DNA of 64,000 bases from Micromonospora rhizosphaerae (GCF_900091465.1 NZ_FMHV01000002.1:3100001-3164000), one strand, 5' to 3'. Positions 48,183 to 61,106 are shown, counted from the stretch's first letter. The notes: a model not told the origin generated them from the sequence alone. A program made the numbers and translations.

Positions 48183-49168
48183 TCCGCCACCTGCTCTCCG
48201 GCGCCGACCTGGACGCGGCCACCGCCACCCAGATCCTGGACACCGCCGCCGAGATGGCCACCGTCGCCGGCCGCGAGGTCAAGAAGCTCCCCGCACTGCG
48301 CGGCCGGACCGTGGTGAACCTCTTCTACGAGGACTCCACCCGGACCCGGATCTCCTTCGAGGCGGCCGCCAAGCGGCTCAGCGCCGATGTGATCAACTTC
48401 TCCGCCAAGGGCTCCAGCGTGGCCAAGGGCGAGAGCCTGAAGGACACCGCGCTGACCCTGCAGGCGATGGGGGCCGACGCGGTGGTCGTCCGGCACCCCG
48501 CCTCCGGCGCGCCGCACCGGCTGGCGAACTGGGTGGACGGGTCGGTGGTCAACGCCGGCGACGGCACCCACGAGCACCCCACCCAGGCGCTGCTCGACGC
48601 GTACACGATGCGCTCCCGGCTGGGGCGGGTCGCCGGCCTGCACGTGGCGATCGTCGGGGACGTGCTGCACTCCCGGGTGGCCCGCTCCAACGTGCTGCTG
48701 CTCTCCACCCTCGGCGCCAAGGTGACCCTGGTCGGCCCGCCCACCCTCATCCCGGTGGACTGGGCCGCCAGGGCGGGCGCCGCGGCGCCGAGCCTCTCGC
48801 TCGGCGGCCCCGGCGAGGGCGGCGCAGCCGCGGCGTTCGCGCCGGGCACCGACGTCTCCTACGACCTCGACGCCGTTCTACCGAACGTGGACGTGGTGAT
48901 GATGCTGCGGGTGCAGCGGGAGCGGATGAACGACTCCTACTTCCCCTCGGCCCGCGAGTACGCCCGCCGCTACGGCCTGGACGGCCCCCGCCTGCGCCGG
49001 CTCCCGGAGCACGCGATCGTGATGCACCCCGGCCCGATGAACCGCGGCATGGAGATCACGCCCGAGGCCGCCGACTCACCCCGCTCCACCATCGTCGAAC
49101 AGGTCGCCAACGGAGTCTCCGTGCGGATGGCCGTCCTCTACCTGCTGCTCGGAGGGATCAACCGGTGA
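48179..49168 (+). CDS. pyrB: Aspartate carbamoyltransferase catalytic subunit
   Basis: 329-residue catalytic subunit. The carbamoyl-phosphate loop is [19 protein letters not shown] (about residue 50), then [31 protein letters not shown], and [12 protein letters not shown]. Carbamoyl phosphate plus aspartate gives carbamoyl aspartate. No pyrI regulatory gene is present, as expected in actinobacteria. Overlaps pyrR and pyrC by four bases each. Confidence 0.95.
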   Translation: MIRHLLSGADLDAATATQILDTAAEMATVAGREVKKLPALRGRTVVNLFYEDSTRTRISFEAAAKRLSADVINFSAKGSSVAKGESLKDTALTLQAMGADAVVVRHPASGAPHRLANWVDGSVVNAGDGTHEHPTQALLDAYTMRSRLGRVAGLHVAIVGDVLHSRVARSNVLLLSTLGAKVTLVGPPTLIPVDWAARAGAAAPSLSLGGPGEGGAAAAFAPGTDVSYDLDAVLPNVDVVMMLRVQRERMNDSYFPSAREYARRYGLDGPRLRRLPEHAIVMHPGPMNRGMEITPEAADSPRSTIVEQVANGVSVRMAVLYLLLGGINR

Positions 49169-50496
49169 CCGCGTACCTGATCAGGAGCGTGAGCGTGGTC
49201 GGCGCCGCGCCGACCGACCTGCTGATCCGCGACGGCGTCGTGGCGGAGACCGGCGCCGGGCTGACCGCGCCGGACGCCACGGTGATCGACGGCACCGGGC
49301 TGGTCGCGCTGCCCGGCCTGGTGGACCTGCACACCCACCTGCGCGAGCCGGGCCGCGAGGACGCTGAGACCGTCGAGTCCGGCTCCCGGGCGGCGGCGCT
49401 CGGCGGCTACACCGCCGTCTGCGCGATGGCCAACACCTCCCCGGTCGCCGACACCGCCGGGGTGGTCGAGCAGGTCTGGCGGCTGGGCCGGGAGGCCGGG
49501 CTGGTGGACGTGCAGCCGATCGGCGCGGTCACCGTGGGGCTCGCCGGCCAGCAGCTCGCCGAGCTGGGCGCGATGGCCGACTCGGCGGCCCGGGTGCGGA
49601 TCTTCTCCGACGACGGGCACTGCGTCGCCGACCCGAAGCTGATGCGCCGGGCCCTGGAGTACGTCAAGGCGTTCAGCGGGGTCATCGCCCAGCACGCCGA
49701 GGAGCCGCGGCTCACCGAGGGCGCGCAGATGCACGAGGGTGAGGTCTCCACCCGGCTCGGGCTGACCGGCTGGCCGGCGGTCGCCGAGGAGGCGATCATC
49801 GCCCGGGACGTGCTGCTGGCCGAGCACGTCGGCAGCCGGCTGCACGTCTGCCACGTCTCCACCGCCGGCAGCGTCGAGGTGCTGCGGCAGGCCAAGGCGC
49901 GCGGGGTGAAGGTCACCGCCGAGGTGACCCCGCACCACCTGCTGCTCACCGACGAGGTCGTGAGCGGGAGGAGTGAGCTTGCGAGCCCCGCACTCGCGAA
50001 CAACTGGAGCCCGGCGGCGACCTACGACCCGGTCTACAAGGTCAACCCGCCGCTGCGCACCCAGGCCGATATCGCCGCGCTGCGCGCGGCGCTGGTCGAG
50101 GGCGTGATCGACATCATCGCCACCGACCACGCCCCGCACGCCGTGGAGGACAAGGAGTGCGAGTGGGCGTACGCCCGGCCCGGCATGCTCGGCCTGGAGA
50201 CCGCGCTGTCGATCGCGCTCGAGGTGTTCGGCCCGCAATGGGATCTGCTCGCCGAGCGGATGTCCCGCACCCCGGCCCGGATCGCCGGCCTGGACGGGCA
50301 CGGCCTCGACCCGGCCCCCGGCGTGCCGGCCAACCTGACCCTGGTCGACCCGGCCGCCCGTCGCACCATCGAGCCGGCGGAGCTGGCCAGCCGCAGTCGC
50401 AACACCCCGTTCGCCCGCATGACGCTGCCGGGTCGCATCGTCGCGACCTTCCTGCGTGGCGAGCCGACGGTCCTGGACGGAAAGGCTGTCAAGTGA
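49165..50496 (+). CDS. pyrC: Dihydroorotase with an inserted peptide of about 18 residues
   Basis: 443-residue class I dihydroorotase, closing carbamoyl aspartate to dihydroorotate with two metals. Metal ligands lie in [11 protein letters not shown], in the histidines of QHAEEPRL and CHVSTAGS, and in [17 protein letters not shown]. Between LLTDEVV and [12 protein letters not shown] the protein carries [19 protein letters not shown], absent from the mycobacterial protein as I remember it (LLTDARLAGYDPV). The corresponding DNA looks like a palindromic short repeat (next entry). The frame is kept and everything else looks normal, so the enzyme is probably active. GTGA overlaps on both sides. Confidence 0.93.
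   Translation: MTAYLIRSVSVVGAAPTDLLIRDGVVAETGAGLTAPDATVIDGTGLVALPGLVDLHTHLREPGREDAETVESGSRAAALGGYTAVCAMANTSPVADTAGVVEQVWRLGREAGLVDVQPIGAVTVGLAGQQLAELGAMADSAARVRIFSDDGHCVADPKLMRRALEYVKAFSGVIAQHAEEPRLTEGAQMHEGEVSTRLGLTGWPAVAEEAIIARDVLLAEHVGSRLHVCHVSTAGSVEVLRQAKARGVKVTAEVTPHHLLLTDEVVSGRSELASPALANNWSPAATYDPVYKVNPPLRTQADIAALRAALVEGVIDIIATDHAPHAVEDKECEWAYARPGMLGLETALSIALEVFGPQWDLLAERMSRTPARIAGLDGHGLDPAPGVPANLTLVDPAARRTIEPAELASRSRNTPFARMTLPGRIVATFLRGEPTVLDGKAVK
49960..50001. repeat. Short palindromic repeat embedded in pyrC
   Basis: A 42-base block beginning GTGAGCGGGAGGAGTGAGC contains GAGTG/CACTC and GCGAG/CTCGC inverted pairs and has codon use unlike the flanking gene (TTG, AGT, GCA). It coincides with the extra peptide of PyrC. 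I suspect a dispersed genomic repeat, but no second copy lies in this window. Confidence 0.55.
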
Positions 50497-51666
50497 GCGC
50501 TAAGCGCAGGCCCGCGATCCTCGTTCTCGAGGACGGGCGCACCTTCCACGGCGAGGCGTACGGCAGCGTCGGTGAGACCTTCGGCGAGGCGGTCTTCAAC
50601 ACCGGCATGACCGGCTACCAGGAGACCCTGACCGACCCGTCCTACCACCGCCAGGTGGTGGTGCAGACCGCACCGCACATCGGCAACACCGGCGTCAACA
50701 CCGAGGACGACGAGTCCGCCCGGATCTGGGTCGCCGGTTACGTGGTGCGTGACCCGGCCCGGATCGGCTCCAACTGGCGGGCCACCGGTGGCCTGGAGGA
50801 CCGGCTGGCCGCCGAGGGCGTGGTCGGGATCAGCGGGGTGGACACCCGGGCGCTCACCCGCCACCTGCGCGAGCGCGGCGCGATGCGGGTCGGCATCTCC
50901 AGCCTCGACGACGACCCGCGCGCTCTGCTCGCCCGGGTGCGCCAGTCGCCGCAGATGGTCGGCGCGGACCTCTCCGCCGAGGTGACCACCGCCAGGCCGT
51001 ACGTCGTCGAGGCGGTCGGTGCGCATCGGTTCACCGTCGCCGCGCTCGACCTGGGCATCAAGCGAAACGTGCCGCGCCGGCTCGCCACGCGCGGCGTCAC
51101 CACCCACGTGCTGCCGGCCACCTCCACCATCGACGATCTGCTCGCCACCGGCGCGGACGCGGTCTTCTTCTCGCCCGGCCCGGGCGACCCGGCCACCGCG
51201 GACGGGCCGGTCGCCCTCGCTCAGGAGGTGCTGCGCCGCCGGGTGCCGCTCTTCGGCATCTGCTTCGGCAGCCAGATCCTCGGCCGGGCGCTCGGCTTCG
51301 GCACCTACAAGCTCGGCTACGGCCACCGGGGCATCAACCAGCCGGTGCTCGACCGGGCCACCGGCAAGGTCGAGGTGACCAGCCACAACCACGGCTTCGC
51401 CGTGCAGGTGCCGGGCGCCCAGGCGGGGGCGGTGGTCCCCGACCAGGTGATCGACACGGAGTTCGGCGGCGTCCAGGTGTCGCACGTCTGCCTCAATGAC
51501 AACGTGGTCGAGGGGCTGCGGGCGAAGGACGTGCCCGCCTTCACCGTCCAGTACCACCCGGAGGCGGCGGCCGGCCCGCACGACGCGGACTACCTCTTCG
51601 ACCGATTCGCGGAGCTGATCGAGGGCGCTGGCGGCCTCGACCGGAAGCGCAGTGAGGGCGGACAGA

Positions 51667-51674
<8 letters not shown>
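50493..51674 (+). CDS. carA: Carbamoyl phosphate synthase small (glutaminase) subunit
   Basis: 393-residue glutamine amidotransferase subunit. N-terminal domain: [40 protein letters not shown]. Class I amidotransferase domain: FFSPGPGDP, nucleophilic Cys in [15 protein letters not shown], His/Glu in [20 protein letters not shown] in place of the more usual GICLGHQ is a mild variant. Supplies ammonia to CarB. GTGA overlap with pyrC; eight-base overlap with carB. Confidence 0.95.
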
Positions 51675-55040
<3,366 letters not shown>

Positions 55041-55044
<4 letters not shown>

Positions 55045-56105
55045 CCGCCCGGGGCGGGGGGTCGGGCGTGCTCTTCGAGCGGGTGGTACGGCCGCAGCTG
55101 TTCCGGGTCGGGGGCGGGGACGCGGAGGCGGCGCACGAGTGGACGCTGCGGCGCCTCGCCGCGCTGTCCCGGCGGCCGGCGGCCCTCGCCGCGCTGCGGG
55201 CGCGGTACGCCGTGCGGACGCCGCGGACCGTGTTCGGGGTGGAGTTTCCGAATCCGGTCGGACTGGCGGCCGGGATGGACAAGGACGGGCTCGCGCTGCC
55301 GGCCTGGCCGGCGCTGGGCTTTGGCTTCGTCGAGGTCGGCACGGTGACCGCGCACGCCCAGCCGGGCAACCCCCGGCCCCGGCTGTTCCGGCTGCGGGAC
55401 AGCGAAGCCGTGGTGAACCGGATGGGCTTCAACAACGCCGGCGCCGAGGCACTCGCGGCCCGGCTGGCGGCGCTGCCCCGCCCGATCGGCGTGCCGCTGG
55501 GCATCTCGCTCGGCAAGTCCAAGGTGACCCCGTTGGACGCGGCGGTCGAGGACTACCTGGCCTCCTACCGGGCGCTGCGCGCGCACGGTGACTACTTCGC
55601 GGTCAACGTCTCCTCGCCGAACACCCCCGGCCTGCGGTCGCTGCAGGACAAGGCCCACCTGGACGCGCTGCTCGCGGCGCTGGTGGGGGAGAAGCCGGTG
55701 CTGGTGAAGATCGCCCCGGACCTGACCGAGGCGGCCATCGCCGAGCTGCTGGAGGTCTGCCTGGCCCGGGGCGCGGCCGGCGTGATCGCCACCAACACCA
55801 CCCTGGCCCGTGACGGCCTCGCCGCGGCCGACCGGGAGCGCGGCGCCGAGGCCGGCGGCCTCTCCGGTCGCCCGCTCGCGGGTCGCGCCCGCGAGGTGGT
55901 CGCCTTCGTGCACCGGGAGACCGCCGGCCGGCTGCCGGTGGTCGGCGTCGGCGGCATCCTCGACCCCGACGACGCCGCCCGGATGTTCGACGCCGGGGCG
56001 AGCCTGGTCCAGCTCTACACGGGGTTCATCTACCGGGGTCCCGCCCTGGTCCGGTCGATCGCCGGGGCCGCGGCCGGCGCTCGGACGCCGGCGGGCCGGC
56101 GGTGA
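55041..56105 (+). CDS. pyrD: Class 2 dihydroorotate dehydrogenase (quinone)
   Basis: 354-residue membrane-associated, quinone-linked enzyme. The N-terminal extension [30 protein letters not shown] is the class 2 helical region. FMN-binding parts include [46 protein letters not shown]; the catalytic serine is in [52 protein letters not shown] ends the barrel. GTG start in GTGA overlap with carB. Confidence 0.94.
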
Positions 56106-56136
56106 CCCCCAGCGCGGCGGGAGCCTTCGCGACCCG

Positions 56137-56217
56137 CTTTGCTCTGCTGCCCCCGACGCAACGGCCGTCGTCCGACATCCGGACCCGGGGTGTTGCGGTC
56201 GCCGCAGCAGAGCAAAG
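56137..56217. repeat. 81-base hairpin-forming intergenic element (MITE/REP-like)
   Basis: CTTTGCTCTGCTGC (56137-56150) and GCAGCAGAGCAAAG (56204-56217) are perfect inverted repeats. Further in, CGACGCAAC faces GTTGCGGTCG (one base unpaired), and GTCCG faces CGGAC near the tip, so almost the whole element folds into one long stem. It fills much of the 219-base gap between pyrD and bioA. I see no coding potential in it. Its length and structure suggest a dispersed palindromic repeat; copy number cannot be judged from one window. Confidence 0.65.
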
Positions 56218-56324
56218 GGGGCGGGGCAGGTCGTCCAGCCGCCCGGTGCCCGGCGGCCCCAGCCCGGACTCGCCCTGGCGGGCCGGGTGAGCAGCACATC
56301 GCGCGAGGACACGAAGGAGGGCCC

Positions 56325-57599
56325 GTGACCCCCGAGGAAATCCTGGCCGTCGACCGGAGCCATGTCTGGCACCCGTACGCGGCGCTGCCCCCGGCCAGCC
56401 CGCCGTACGTGGTGGAGAGCGCCGAGGGCGTACGGCTGCGGCTGGCCGACGGGCGCGAGCTGGTGGACGGGATGTCCTCGTGGTGGGCGGCGATCCACGG
56501 CTACCGGCACCCGGTGCTGGACGCGGCCGTCACCGACCAGCTCGGCCGGATGAGCCACGTGATGTTCGGCGGGCTCACCCACGAGCCCGCGGTACGGCTG
56601 GCCGGCACGCTGGTGGAGCTGGCCCCCGACGGCCTGGAGCACGTCTTCCTGGCCGACTCCGGCTCGGTCAGCGTCGAGGTCGCGGTGAAGATGTGCCTGC
56701 AGTACCAGCGGGCCACCGGCCGCCCGGAGCGCCGCCGGCTCGGCACCTGGCGGGGCGGCTACCACGGCGACACCTTCCACCCGATGAGCGTCTGCGACCC
56801 GGAGGGCGGCATGCACCACCTCTGGGGCGACGTGCTGCCCCGGCAGGTCTTCGCGCCCGTGCCGCCCGGCGGCTTCGACACGCCGCCCGACCCGGCGTAC
56901 GAGGCGGCCCTGGTCGACGCGGTCGAGCGGCACGCCCACGAGCTGGCGGCGGTGATCGTCGAGCCGGTGGTCCAGGGCGCCGGCGGGATGCGTTTCCACC
57001 ACCCGCACTACCTTCGCGTGCTGCGCGAGGTGACCCGGGAGCACGGGGTCCTGCTGGTCTTCGACGAGATCGCCACCGGCTTCGGCCGGACCGGCACGAT
57101 GTTCGCCGCGGAGCACGCCGGGGTCGCCCCCGACGTGCTCTGCGTCGGCAAGGCGCTGACCAGCGGCTACCTGACCCTGGCCGCGGCGCTCTGCACGGCG
57201 GAGATCGCCCGCGGCATCTCGGCGGACGGGGTGCTGGCGCACGGCCCCACCTTCATGGGCAACCCGCTGGCCTGCGCGGTCGCCAACGCCTCCCTCGGCC
57301 TGCTGCGGGCCGGCGACTGGGCCGCCGACGTGTCCAGGGTGGGCGCGGGCCTGCGGGCCGGCCTGGAGCCGCTGCGGGGCGCGCCCGGCGTGGCGGACGT
57401 GCGGGTGCTCGGCGCGATCGGCGTGGTGCAGCTCGACCACGAGGTGGACCTTCGCCGGGCCACCGCCGCCGCCGTGGAGCAGGGCGTATGGCTGCGCCCG
57501 TTCCGCGACCTGATCTACACCATGCCGCCGTACGTCACCGACGAGGCCGACGTGGCGCGGATCGTCACCGGGATCGAGGCGGCGGTCAAGGCCGGCTGA
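56325..57599 (+). CDS. bioA: Adenosylmethionine-8-amino-7-oxononanoate aminotransferase
   Basis: 424-residue PLP enzyme of biotin synthesis, transferring an amino group from S-adenosylmethionine to KAPA. BioA hallmarks are HVWHPYA, the double tryptophan in [14 protein letters not shown] and [15 protein letters not shown]. The PLP lysine is Lys276 in [10 protein letters not shown] and [15 protein letters not shown] holds the conserved aspartate. The GTG at 56325 has AAGGAGGG before it. No other bio gene is near; it sits between pyrD and pyrF, which are normally adjacent, behind a palindromic element. Confidence 0.9.
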   Translation: MTPEEILAVDRSHVWHPYAALPPASPPYVVESAEGVRLRLADGRELVDGMSSWWAAIHGYRHPVLDAAVTDQLGRMSHVMFGGLTHEPAVRLAGTLVELAPDGLEHVFLADSGSVSVEVAVKMCLQYQRATGRPERRRLGTWRGGYHGDTFHPMSVCDPEGGMHHLWGDVLPRQVFAPVPPGGFDTPPDPAYEAALVDAVERHAHELAAVIVEPVVQGAGGMRFHHPHYLRVLREVTREHGVLLVFDEIATGFGRTGTMFAAEHAGVAPDVLCVGKALTSGYLTLAAALCTAEIARGISADGVLAHGPTFMGNPLACAVANASLGLLRAGDWAADVSRVGAGLRAGLEPLRGAPGVADVRVLGAIGVVQLDHEVDLRRATAAAVEQGVWLRPFRDLIYTMPPYVTDEADVARIVTGIEAAVKAG

Positions 57600-57626
57600 G
57601 CCGGCCACGAGGGAGAGGAAGAGACG

Positions 57627-58463
57627 ATGGAGAGCTTCGGCGTCCGGCTGCACCGGGCCGTGGCGGAGCGGGGACCGCTCTGCGTGGGCATCGATCCCCA
57701 TCCCGGGCTGCTGGGCCGGTGGGGGCTGTCCGACGACGTCCGGGGGCTCGACCGATTCGCCCGGATCGCGACGGAAGCCCTCGGTGACCGGGTTGCGGTG
57801 GTCAAGCCTCAGTCGGCCTTCTTCGAGCGGTTCGGATCCCGCGGTGTTGAAATTCTTGAGTCAACTATCCGACAGTTACGGTCCGCCGGAGCCCTTGTTC
57901 TGCTCGACGTCAAGCGCGGCGACATCGGCTCGACGGTCAGCGCGTACGCCTCCGCGTACCTCGATCCATCCAGCCCGCTGTATGTCGACGCGGTGACGGC
58001 CAGCCCCTATCTCGGGGTCGGATCGCTCGCGCCGATGTTCGAGCTGGCCGCCGCGCACGGCGGTGGCGTCTTCGTCCTCGCGCTCACCTCCAACCCGGAG
58101 GGAGCGGCCGTGCAGCGTGCCGTCGCCGCCGACGGGCGGACCGTCGCGCAGACCGTGATCGACGAGATTTCCCAGCTCAACAGGGGTGCGGAGCCGCTCG
58201 GCAGCTTCGGGCTGGTGGTCGGCGCGACGATCGGTGACACCGGCCACGACCTGTCCGCCGTGAACGGCCCGCTGCTCGCCCCGGGGCTCGGCGCGCAGGG
58301 CGCCACCGCCGCGGATCTGCGGACCGTCTTCGGCTCCAGCCTGCCGTCGGTGCTGCCCTCGTACTCCCGTGAGGTGCTGAACGCGGGGCCCGACGTGGCC
58401 GCGCTGCGGTCCGTCACGGAGCGGGCCCTGGCCGACTGCCGCGCGGTGCTGGCCGCCGCATGA
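57627..58463 (+). CDS. pyrF: Orotidine 5'-phosphate decarboxylase
   Basis: 278-residue type 2 (mycobacterial/myxobacterial) OMP decarboxylase, the last step to UMP. The catalytic motif LLDVKRGDIGST has Lys96; other family parts are GPLCVGIDPHPGLL, VVKPQSAFFERFGSRGVEIL and VNGPLLAPGLGAQGAT. GGGAGAGGAAGAG precedes the ATG. Between 57840 and 57890 base composition falls (AATTCTTGAGTCAAC), an oddity for this genome. It probably depends on read-through from the upstream pyr genes or a promoter near bioA. Confidence 0.94.
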   Translation: MESFGVRLHRAVAERGPLCVGIDPHPGLLGRWGLSDDVRGLDRFARIATEALGDRVAVVKPQSAFFERFGSRGVEILESTIRQLRSAGALVLLDVKRGDIGSTVSAYASAYLDPSSPLYVDAVTASPYLGVGSLAPMFELAAAHGGGVFVLALTSNPEGAAVQRAVAADGRTVAQTVIDEISQLNRGAEPLGSFGLVVGATIGDTGHDLSAVNGPLLAPGLGAQGATAADLRTVFGSSLPSVLPSYSREVLNAGPDVAALRSVTERALADCRAVLAAA

Positions 58464-58508
58464 CAGTTGACAGTTCCGTCACTTTCCGTTGATCTTTGCG
58501 CGCCCACG

Positions 58509-58537
58509 TTGCCGAAAGCTCCGTTGACCGCTAGTTT
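58509..58537 (+). promoter_or_regulatory. mihF promoter
   Basis: TTGCCG (58509-58514), a 17-base spacer and TAGTTT (58532-58537), about 100 bases ahead of mihF. A repeated GACAGTT (58462-58475) lies further upstream with a second possible -35 (TTGACA, 58467-58472). Confidence 0.5.
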
Positions 58538-58641
58538 TCCCCGCGCTGGGAACCACTGACCCCTTTGGTTGCCAGCGACACCACGTTTCACAGATGCGGC
58601 GGTGCGCCCCGCCCGTCGCGATAGGGACCTGAGGAGAACTG

Positions 58642-58959
58642 GTGCCGCTCCCGTCACTGACCCCCGAGCAGCGCGCTGCCGCGCTGGAGAAGGCCGCGGA
58701 GATCCGCAAGGCCCGTGCTGAGCTGAAGGAGCAGCTCAAGCAGGGCAAGACCACCCTCGCCACCGTCCTCGAGCGGGCCGAGTCCGACGACGTCGTGGGC
58801 AAGCTGAAGGTTTCGGCCGTCCTGCAGGCGATGCCCGGCATCGGCAAGATCCGGGCCACCCAGATCATGGAGAAGCTCAAGATCGCCGACAGCCGTCGCC
58901 TGCGCGGCCTGGGCGAGCAGCAGCGCAAGGCTCTGCTTGGAGAGTTTGCCGCCAACTGA
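58642..58959 (+). CDS. mihF: Actinobacterial integration host factor mIHF
   Basis: 105-residue mIHF, a nucleoid protein unrelated to proteobacterial IHF. A long N-terminal helix (LTPEQRAAALEKAAEIRKARAELKEQLKQGK) is followed by a helix-two-turns-helix domain (VGKLKVSAVLQAMPGIGKIRATQIMEKLKIADSRRLRGLGEQQRKALL). It bends DNA non-specifically and affects development and secondary metabolism in Streptomyces. GAGGAG before the GTG. Always found ahead of gmk and rpoZ in actinobacteria, as here. Confidence 0.93.
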   Translation: MPLPSLTPEQRAAALEKAAEIRKARAELKEQLKQGKTTLATVLERAESDDVVGKLKVSAVLQAMPGIGKIRATQIMEKLKIADSRRLRGLGEQQRKALLGEFAAN

Positions 58960-58984
58960 ACGCCGCACCGTGTAGAAACAAGCG

Positions 58985-59518
58985 GTGACCACGGATGACG
59001 AGGCGCGCCCGGCGGCTCGGCTCACTGTCCTGGCCGGACCTTCCGGTGCCGGTAGGGAGAGTGTCGTCGAGTTGGTCCGGGCGCGTTTCGCATCCGCCTG
59101 GGTGCCCGTGCCGGCCACCACCCGGCCGCCCCGGCCAGGTGAGGTGCACGGCGTCGACCGGATCTTCCTCGCCCCGGCCGAGTTCGACCGGCTGGTCGAG
59201 GCCGGCGAGCTGCTGGAGTGGAGCCGGACCGGGCCGTACCGGCGCGGCATCCCGCGCGAGGGGATCCGGTCCCGGCTGGCGGCCGGCCAGCCGGTGCTGC
59301 TCCCGCTCGACCTGCCCGGCGCGCTCGCCGTCCGGGCCGTCGTGCCGGACGCGCAGCTGGTGCTCCTCGCCCCGCCGGGGTACCGACCGGACCCGGCCAC
59401 CGCGGCCGCCTTCGCACACGCCGTGACCCACGACCGCACCGAGCGGGCGGCCGACGAACTGGTAGGCTTGCTCGGTTCGTCCTTCCTGGCTCCGGCCCGA
59501 CCGCCCGCGAGCGGTTGA
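58985..59518 (+). CDS. gmk: Guanylate kinase-like protein with degenerate ATP site
   Basis: 177 residues, at the standard gmk place between mihF and rpoZ. The fold is recognisable (RLTVLAGPSGAG, ATTRPPRPGEVHGVD, GELLEWSRTG, VLLPLDLPGALAVR, AQLVLLAPPG). The P-loop reads GPSGAGRES instead of GPSGVGKST, so Arg24 replaces the essential lysine and Glu25 the Ser/Thr. Part of the GMP site is kept (the two arginines of TRPPR, Glu of LLEW), but the tyrosine of DYxF is Arg, and the lid with its two arginines is missing, leaving the protein some 25 residues short. It may be inactive, altered in substrate, or regulatory. No ribosome-binding site; TAGAAA lies six bases before the GTG. Confidence 0.75.
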   Translation: MTTDDEARPAARLTVLAGPSGAGRESVVELVRARFASAWVPVPATTRPPRPGEVHGVDRIFLAPAEFDRLVEAGELLEWSRTGPYRRGIPREGIRSRLAAGQPVLLPLDLPGALAVRAVVPDAQLVLLAPPGYRPDPATAAAFAHAVTHDRTERAADELVGLLGSSFLAPARPPASG

Positions 59519-59563
59519 GAGACCACCGCCCCCGGGCGGTGCCCAAGACGCAGAGGTTATTTC

Positions 59564-59830
59564 GTGGGATCCATCGCCACCAACCCCGAAGGCATCACCA
59601 ACCCGCCGATCGACGAGCTCCTCGAGAAGACGGACTCGAAGTACGCGCTGGTGATCTTCGCCGCCAAGCGTGCGCGTCAGGTCAACGCCTACTACAGCCA
59701 GCTCGGTGAGGGCCTGCTCGAGTACGTCGGCCCGCTGGTGGAGACCACCCCGCAGGAGAAGCCGCTCTCGATCGCCATGCGTGAGATCAACGCGGGCCTG
59801 CTCACCGCCGAGCCGACCGACCAGCCGTAA
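59564..59830 (+). CDS. rpoZ: RNA polymerase omega subunit
   Basis: 88-residue omega. [34 protein letters not shown] is the family core that clamps the C-terminal end of beta-prime, followed by [28 protein letters not shown], the actinobacterial second half. The GTG at 59564 has AGAGG upstream. Confidence 0.94.
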   Translation: MGSIATNPEGITNPPIDELLEKTDSKYALVIFAAKRARQVNAYYSQLGEGLLEYVGPLVETTPQEKPLSIAMREINAGLLTAEPTDQP

Positions 59831-59844
59831 TCCCGCCCGCGTCG

Positions 59845-61053
59845 ATGTCCGCCGAGATCGTCCTCGGGGTCGGCGGTGGCATTGCCGCCTACAAGGCGTG
59901 TGAGCTGCTCCGGCTCTTCACCGAGTCGGGCCACCGGGTGCGCGTCGTGCCGACCGCGTCGGCGCTCCGCTTCGTCGGGGCGCCGACCTGGGCCGCGCTC
60001 TCCGGCCAGCCGGTCGCCGACGACGTCTGGTCCGACGTGCACGAGGTGCCGCACGTCCGCCTCGGCCAGCACGCCGACCTGGTGGTGGTCGTGCCGGCCA
60101 CGGCCGACCTGCTCGCCAAGGCCGCCCACGGGCTCGCCGACGACCTGCTCACCAACACCCTGCTGACCGCCCGCTGCCCGGTGGTGCTCGCCCCGGCGAT
60201 GCACACGGAGATGTGGGAGCACCCGGCCACGGTCGCCAACGTGGCGACCCTGCGGGCCCGGGGCGTCCGGGTGATCGAGCCGGCCGTCGGCCGGCTCACC
60301 GGCGCCGACACCGGCAAGGGCCGGCTGCCCGAGCCGGCGGAGATCTTCGCGGTGGCCCGCCGTGCCCTCGCCCGGGGCGTCACCGCCCCGGCCGACCTGG
60401 CCGGCCGGCACGTCGTGGTCACCGCCGGCGGCACCCGCGAGCCGCTCGACCCGGTCCGGTTCCTCGGCAACCGTTCGTCCGGCAAGCAGGGGTACGCCTT
60501 CGCCCGCGCGGCCGTCGCCCGGGGCGCCCGGGTCACCCTGATCTCGGCCAACGTCTCGCTCGCCGACCCGGCCGGCGTCGACCTGATCCGGGTCGGCACC
60601 ACCGAGGAGATGCGCAAGGCCACCCTGGAGGCGGCCGCCGACGCGGACGCCGTGGTGATGGCCGCCGCTCCCGCCGATTTCCGTCCCGCGACCTACGCGC
60701 CTGGCAAAATCAAGAAGGCGGACGACGGCAGCGCACCGACGATCGAACTGGTCACCAACCCGGACATCGCCGCCGAGCTGGGCCGACGCCGCCGACCGGA
60801 ACAGGTGCTGGTGGTGTTCGCCGCCGAGACCGGCGACGCCGAGGCCAACGGCCGGGCCAAGCTCGCCCGTAAGCGGGCGGATCTCATCGTGATCAACGAG
60901 GTCGACACGGACAAGGTTTTCGGCGCCGAGACCAACGCGGCGACCGTCATCGGCGCGGACGGCTCGGTCAGCCGGATGCCCGAGCAGCCCAAGGAAGACC
61001 TCGCCGACGGCGTGTGGGACCTCGTGGTGGCCCGGCTGGCCGCCCGGTCCTGA
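59845..61053 (+). CDS. coaBC: Bifunctional phosphopantothenoylcysteine decarboxylase/synthase
   Basis: 402-residue CoaBC of coenzyme A synthesis. The N-terminal FMN-binding CoaC half begins EIVLGVGGGIAAYKACELLRLF, with the active-site histidine in HEVPHVRL and the motif PAMHTEMW (His where many bacteria have Asn, the usual actinobacterial form). The CoaB half starts at AGRHVVVTAGGTREPLDPVRFLGNRSSGKQGYAFA and contains AAPADFRP and KIKK. The ATG at 59845 lies 14 bases after the rpoZ stop. Confidence 0.93.
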   Translation: MSAEIVLGVGGGIAAYKACELLRLFTESGHRVRVVPTASALRFVGAPTWAALSGQPVADDVWSDVHEVPHVRLGQHADLVVVVPATADLLAKAAHGLADDLLTNTLLTARCPVVLAPAMHTEMWEHPATVANVATLRARGVRVIEPAVGRLTGADTGKGRLPEPAEIFAVARRALARGVTAPADLAGRHVVVTAGGTREPLDPVRFLGNRSSGKQGYAFARAAVARGARVTLISANVSLADPAGVDLIRVGTTEEMRKATLEAAADADAVVMAAAPADFRPATYAPGKIKKADDGSAPTIELVTNPDIAAELGRRRRPEQVLVVFAAETGDAEANGRAKLARKRADLIVINEVDTDKVFGAETNAATVIGADGSVSRMPEQPKEDLADGVWDLVVARLAARS

Positions 61054-61059
61054 ACACTG

Positions 61060-61106
61060 GTCACCTTCGCGTTCCCTGAGTCACCCTGAAGTACGGTGAC
61101 TAAACT
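61060..61106 (+). promoter_or_regulatory. metK promoter region with three GTCACC/GGTGAC half-sites
   Basis: GTCACC at 61060 and 61080 and GGTGAC at 61095 surround and abut a likely -10 (TAAACT, 61101-61106). The last two form AGTCACC-N9-GGTGACT, a 23-base palindrome. This is the layout of a transcription-factor site; I do not recognise the factor. No SAM riboswitch features are seen in the 99-base leader. Confidence 0.5.
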
